This document shows positions 61,501 through 64,000 of a stretch of 64,000 nucleotides of DNA, one piece after another; positions within the stretch are counted from its first letter, which is position 1; every line of letters starts with the position of its first letter. The position numbers were made by a program, and so were the translations under genes. Origin of the DNA: Thiobacillus sp. (GTDB lineage Bacteria > Pseudomonadota > Gammaproteobacteria > Burkholderiales > Thiobacillaceae). The DNA is taken from NCBI GenBank assembly GCA_024235835.1, contig JACKLQ010000002.1, positions 1,132,635 to 1,196,634 on the forward strand. The letters are read 5' to 3'. Under the pieces are notes generated by a model. That model saw only the letters and a program-made list of their open reading frames with translations. It made no database searches and was not told the origin of the DNA.

Positions 61501-61667
61501 CCAAGAGCCCGGAGGAAGTGATGGAGCGCATCCATCATCTGTCGGCCGCCGATCCCACTGTCCGCGCCCAGATCGAGCACCTGGGGGCCACACAGCAGCC
61601 AAGCGCGCGTCAGATCAAGGGTGTGGCCGAATACATCGAGGCCCGGGCAGCAGCCACGGAACGGTAA
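58584..61667 (+). CDS. traG: T4SS protein TraG
   Basis: 1027-residue inner-membrane protein. The N-terminal 460 residues contain several helices and the TraG pilus-assembly domain (LKSYVMAMVWIELWPVLYAV); the remaining 560 are a Gln/Ser/Ala-rich periplasmic tail that functions in mating-pair stabilisation and entry exclusion in F and SXT. Last gene of the transfer operon, converging with the next gene 7 bp away. Confidence 0.93.
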   Translation: MWEVYAYWNAEQLEAIFNGVAAISGAGAYATLTFTLVLLGFIVVMGTAVARLRAEEPMVWIFFLTFFYGVLFLPKDDVVIVDRTAVAGAPRVVANVPLGLAFFAHATSKVGDWLTRSFETVFALPQEVRFTGNGMLFGSRIIRGAMASHLLDVGFNNDLMEYVKTCVAPDLLTGYKSLETLMKTEDIWGEMGDTNPARAVWIDGGTMTCPDGYTNLNTRLPAALQAAHLNMARLINPEAATTAAPAVLNGLLAAQIPAAADVLMRVATANSVDFVRQAIMVNFWRDAPGSLAAAVENTSAAQLAIAQSQAQASANSAYLTMAAVAEGALPKIRNVVQIIVIAIFPIVLILVLMAGHKGGIVLKSYVMAMVWIELWPVLYAVTSYVAHLAAAPGVSAGLIGGLAGVPAGPGLSLLNSINIEDTLLRDEAVAGMFSLLIPVMAYAILKGGEVAMSGLASQLMAPATSAAQKAGGEAGLGNLAMGNVRYDTFAARTSMANSWSTRPSIDSGAAGGYRHTDPSLREATKATGSVRQDADTLAAGTPVVQATPTSLGGVLSASAGTGAASTSRSEHGATAGQVYGGSITKADASHYSESASARFMRELTQAVNRDWQTRSGYGQTWGAGSQGQAGAEMRAEELTRQAERGQVTSRAGFDAQAGTVGSQSQTHNPNLVPKPGSTLPAQGVPAGLQPEPVTSVGTRGAFGPRAGIGIDAAGVAELAYTAAIGANNRFGLNREQAAEVLRQASRSISAQSGDRGVKAAAEDFTARLDRGFTVQEARSMEAGLRDAASESRERSLSAQDQSRHDLDTWVQAYAASQGISPAALADIRQTDPARFRALVNEAHTAWTASGEGSAHLTQDGAIGAPRAPDEVFGQGVGDRNRLLTEGGSELDTRHAAHGQYVRGRQPASPGSAPDLKPTIARVSADEQAAFRQYQSSEAGQKYQAGVAILASQAVKDEHGPLAPLRTALSILAPKSPEEVMERIHHLSAADPTVRAQIEHLGATQQPSARQIKGVAEYIEARAAATER

Positions 61668-61674
61668 TCACCCT

Positions 61675-62052
61675 TCAGTGGCCATGCCGCCAGGCGTTGT
61701 TGACCGAGGTGGCATAGGTGGGATTCCAGTAGGGATCCTCCTCCTGGCCGGCTTCATCCCGTCCGCCGGGCCACCCGTCAGCCGATGCGGCATCGCCTTG
61801 CGCCGTAGCTTCCTTATCAGGGCCACTCACCCGACCGACAGCACGCAGCGTTCCGGTGTCAGGAAGGAGCCGGCGAACGAGCCAGCCCAGGACGAAGCCC
61901 CCGGCCACAAGCCAGACGAGTGCCGTCCACACCGCATCGGCAACGCCATCGATATAACCGTGAGGGCCCAGACCATTGAACACATAGAAGGCCACCAGGG
62001 CGATCCATACCAGGGCGACCAGGCTGGCCACGGTAATCGGTTTGAAGGTCAT
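61675..62052 (-). CDS. small two-helix membrane protein
   Basis: 125 residues, two membrane helices at about 8-27 and 38-60, then a charged cytoplasmic tail ending in WRHGH. Family not recognised. Its location next to traG, on the opposite strand, is where exclusion proteins (Eex) sit in SXT-type elements, which is a possible role only. Confidence 0.6.
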   Translation of the reverse strand: MTFKPITVASLVALVWIALVAFYVFNGLGPHGYIDGVADAVWTALVWLVAGGFVLGWLVRRLLPDTGTLRAVGRVSGPDKEATAQGDAASADGWPGGRDEAGQEEDPYWNPTYATSVNNAWRHGH

Positions 62053-62072
62053 GATCTCAATTCCTCGTATTA

Positions 62073-62363
62073 CTACTGTCGGGTGCGCTCGAAGATGGCG
62101 ACACGGGCACCCGCACCCTCATCGTTGACCATCTGAATCAGCCGCCAGCCCTGTCCGTAGAACGCCTCCAGGGAATGCTGGCCATGTTTGCCGCAGTTCA
62201 TCAAGGTCTCGGTCAGCACGAGGGGCTTTTCCTTGGGCTGGCGCAGCATGTCCTGGAGGGAGAGCTTACAGGCGGCGACCTCGACTTGGGTCTGATCTGC
62301 CCAGGCCGAGGACATCGCAAGGACACCCATGCCCATCGCAATCGTCACGAAAAATCGAAGCAC
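62073..62363 (-). CDS. small exported protein
   Basis: 96-residue protein with a signal peptide ending at AWADQ and two cysteines in the mature part (VAACKLSL and LMNCGKHG). AGGAGG precedes its start. No family recognised. Probably co-transcribed with the gene at 61675. Confidence 0.65.
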   Translation of the reverse strand: MLRFFVTIAMGMGVLAMSSAWADQTQVEVAACKLSLQDMLRQPKEKPLVLTETLMNCGKHGQHSLEAFYGQGWRLIQMVNDEGAGARVAIFERTRQ

Positions 62364-62405
62364 TAGTTCCTCCTTGTTCCGCGCCTGGCTTCGCAGACCT
62401 CGCCC

Positions 62406-63188
62406 TTAGGCGGTTATTGTGTCCCGCCCCCCCCTGAAGACTGTACTCCGGTGATAAGCCATGTACTGACGGTGTCGGTCTGTCAGCCCATCCAGCCGCA
62501 TGTCCAGATGGACGCCCAGCAGCCGCATATGGTCCAGGTTCAGCTCCGAGCATGGCACCATCGTCCCATCATCCAGAAACGTAATCCACCCCCCGTCGAA
62601 CAATGCATCCAACTGGGGAGCCAGCAGGAGGCCATTGAACACATCCAACCGTTCCTCATCGTTCTCGCAGGCGGCCCAAGGTTTGATGTGGGAAGCCCGC
62701 AGCAGGGGCGTCAGTTCCAGACCGGTCATGGCACAGCGTCCCTGCCAGTAATCTACAAGGGCATCGCGAAACAGGTTTTGACCCACGCGCTGAATGACGA
62801 GGCGCTCAGCCTCAGTGCTCTTCGGCAAGTCAACGGTAGCCTTGGCGAAGCGCTCCGCCACCCTGTTCGGCAGACTACGCGCCAGGGCAGCGAAGCGGCC
62901 CAGGATGCGATGGAAGGACTCGAAATCAGGACAGTGGATCTGCCAGCCGGGGCCGGCGGGCGACTTGAGCATCTTCAAGCCTTCGTCCCGCGCCATGGCA
63001 GCGGCGAGCGTCGGGTCATCCGCCGACAGAGCGATAGCGCCATCTTTATGCTGAAAAAGGCGCGCCTCAATGGGATGCTGGGTGGAGCGGCCGACCAGCC
63101 AATCGCCTTCCATGGTCGGCGTCAGGTCGAAACCGTGGTCGTTCAGGGCCTTTTCCAGGCGGGCGCGGTCCAGGGGAGACATGGGCAT
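62406..63188 (-). CDS. HNH endonuclease
   Basis: About 260-residue protein with a C-terminal HNH domain: LLRASHIKPWAACENDEERL, then NGLLLAPQLDALFDGGWI, the HNH_2 type often found in phage-defence and restriction contexts. Start 63188 or 63182. It lies directly downstream of a truncated DUF262 gene. Confidence 0.85.
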   Translation of the reverse strand: MPMSPLDRARLEKALNDHGFDLTPTMEGDWLVGRSTQHPIEARLFQHKDGAIALSADDPTLAAAMARDEGLKMLKSPAGPGWQIHCPDFESFHRILGRFAALARSLPNRVAERFAKATVDLPKSTEAERLVIQRVGQNLFRDALVDYWQGRCAMTGLELTPLLRASHIKPWAACENDEERLDVFNGLLLAPQLDALFDGGWITFLDDGTMVPCSELNLDHMRLLGVHLDMRLDGLTDRHRQYMAYHRSTVFRGGRDTITA

Positions 63189-63194
63189 CACCAA

Positions 63195-63377
63195 CTACAC
63201 CGAATCATCAACCAGCTGTTCGTATCCCTTGCACATGGAGTCGAACAAGTCCCGCACCTTGGCATTGGACCAGACAAAGAGGCGCTGGATGTCGGGCAGA
63301 CCGATGCGTCCAAGGCCAATGTCGTGGATGAGGCCACCGAGGGTGTAGTGGACTTCCTTGAAGAGGGTGTCGGTCAT
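63195..63377 (-). pseudogene. truncated DUF262 (GmrSD/ParB-like nuclease) gene
   Basis: 60 residues beginning MTDTLFKEVHYTLGGLI and GLPDIQRLFVWSNAKVRDLF, the usual start of DUF262 proteins, which run to about 600 residues. After MCKGYEQLVDDSV the frame stops. The family's catalytic DGQQR region is lost. Either a deletion fused it to the HNH gene's front, or it is a remnant left by recombination. Confidence 0.75.
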
Positions 63378-63378
63378 A

Positions 63379-64000
63379 TCAATGACTGGTGTGATTTAAA
63401 CGATTCCATGTCAGCGCATGGCGCCGCCAATGGGTTTGCATCTGCTGGGTAAAATCCGAACGGACGAGTTTTGCACGTTGCATCAGCCACTTCTCGTCCT
63501 CGCGACGGATGACCAAGCCCTCTAGGGGACCATCCCGAAATGCGCTTCCCCGGGTGGAAATCCAGGTCAGTAGCGTATCCAGATCGAACCTACCTTCCGC
63601 CAGGCGGGGCACAGTCGTCAGGCCCAAGTCTACCGCCCAGGCATCTCGCCGGGCGGTGCTCCAGAAACGTTCCGCCCGTCGGTCGTAAACATCGAACAGC
63701 AACCACCAGTCCGGCAGACCCGTGTAATCCAGGGAGTGACGGGCGGCGCACCATTCGCCGAATGCCATCAAATCCCTTCCCAGGGCATCGAACAACACCT
63801 CTTCTCGTGATTCGAGCCAATCGTTTAGGCGGGAAAACTGACCGGCATGGGGGGTGTGCAGATATTGGCCGCGATTCTGGGTGCGCAATATTCCTTCGGG
63901 CGAAACCGAAAAACCAAGGTTAGCCCCGTCCAGCTTCTCCTCCACTACCACAGGCCCCGATAGCAGGTCCTCGGCCTCCGCACTGCTTAACACCTTATCG
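63379..64000 (-). CDS. RNA ligase-like nucleotidyltransferase (partial, N-terminus outside window)
   Basis: The frame is open through the right edge, where it reads DKVLSSAEAEDLL. Motif I is VVVEEKLDGANLG with the adenylated lysine in EEKLDG. Motif IV EGLVIRRE and motif V lysine in QRAKLVRSDF follow, as in the T4 Rnl2-type RNA ligase family. It neighbours a nuclease remnant and an HNH gene; RNA repair in a defence setting is a plausible role. Confidence 0.83.
   Translation of the reverse strand, partial: DKVLSSAEAEDLLSGPVVVEEKLDGANLGFSVSPEGILRTQNRGQYLHTPHAGQFSRLNDWLESREEVLFDALGRDLMAFGEWCAARHSLDYTGLPDWWLLFDVYDRRAERFWSTARRDAWAVDLGLTTVPRLAEGRFDLDTLLTWISTRGSAFRDGPLEGLVIRREDEKWLMQRAKLVRSDFTQQMQTHWRRHALTWNRLNHTSH

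Overview
The window is high-GC DNA with the codon use and gene families of a betaproteobacterium, probably a sulfur-oxidising, nitrate-respiring lineage of the Thiobacillus or Rhodocyclaceae kind (inference). The conjugation genes lie at the two ends. A relaxase (MOBH type, TraI) and the coupling protein TraD are at 1-3296 on the minus strand, and an almost complete F-type (MPF-F) type IV secretion operon is at 42002-61667 on the plus strand. I therefore read the 39 kb between them as cargo of one conjugative element, either an ICE or a plasmid. No integrase, att site or replication gene is visible, so which of the two cannot be decided here.

Layout from left to right. 1-3296: traD (cut by the window edge), a small gene and traI. 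3980-6019: a methyltransferase, an exported HEFGH metallopeptidase and a broken acetyltransferase-like gene. 6131-6625: remnant of an IS5-type element. 6687-17236: the most striking region, a two-operon periplasmic sulfur regulon. Operon A is soxY-soxZ-sigma54 activator-CZB protein. Operon B is rhodanese-DUF302 protein-Met-rich repeat protein-dihaem cytochrome c-FccB-NapA-NapB. Each operon has a near-consensus -24/-12 promoter, and each has two copies of GTCATGAC about 85-115 bp upstream of it. The activator gene sits between them. 17248-19598: an HDOD-REC-GGDEF protein and a STAS protein. 19685-20330: transposase debris.

20480-29587 holds a DUF488 gene, a nitrate/nitrite-porter-like MFS gene with a cysteine-less DsrC homologue, a divergent LysR gene, a frameshifted marR, a cytoplasmic molybdopterin oxidoreductase with a TauD-like dioxygenase, and a small exported protein. 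The last has its own -24/-12 promoter, divergent from a second sigma54 activator whose PAS domain is also rich in cysteine. 29594-32154 is an operon of a 50-residue peptide, a radical SAM/SPASM enzyme, a glutamine amidotransferase and a small anchored protein, arranged like a RiPP precursor with its modifying enzyme. 32348-41121 is one long minus-strand operon: TetR regulator, tripartite ABC efflux pump, a TetR-like protein without a DNA-binding domain, membrane and Gly-rich proteins, LpxR, a cytochrome c' gene with a nonsense codon, and an outer-membrane factor.

The T4SS genes are tightly packed, many with ATGA overlaps, and traN is split in two. Right of traG are minus-strand accessory genes: two small membrane or secreted proteins, an HNH endonuclease, a truncated DUF262 gene and an RNA ligase-like gene running off the edge.

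The best candidate for an undescribed system is the sigma54-controlled sulfur regulon. It may couple sulfur oxidation by Sox carrier and flavocytochrome c directly to a periplasmic NapAB-like molybdoenzyme, without NapC or NapD. The peptide/radical SAM operon is second.
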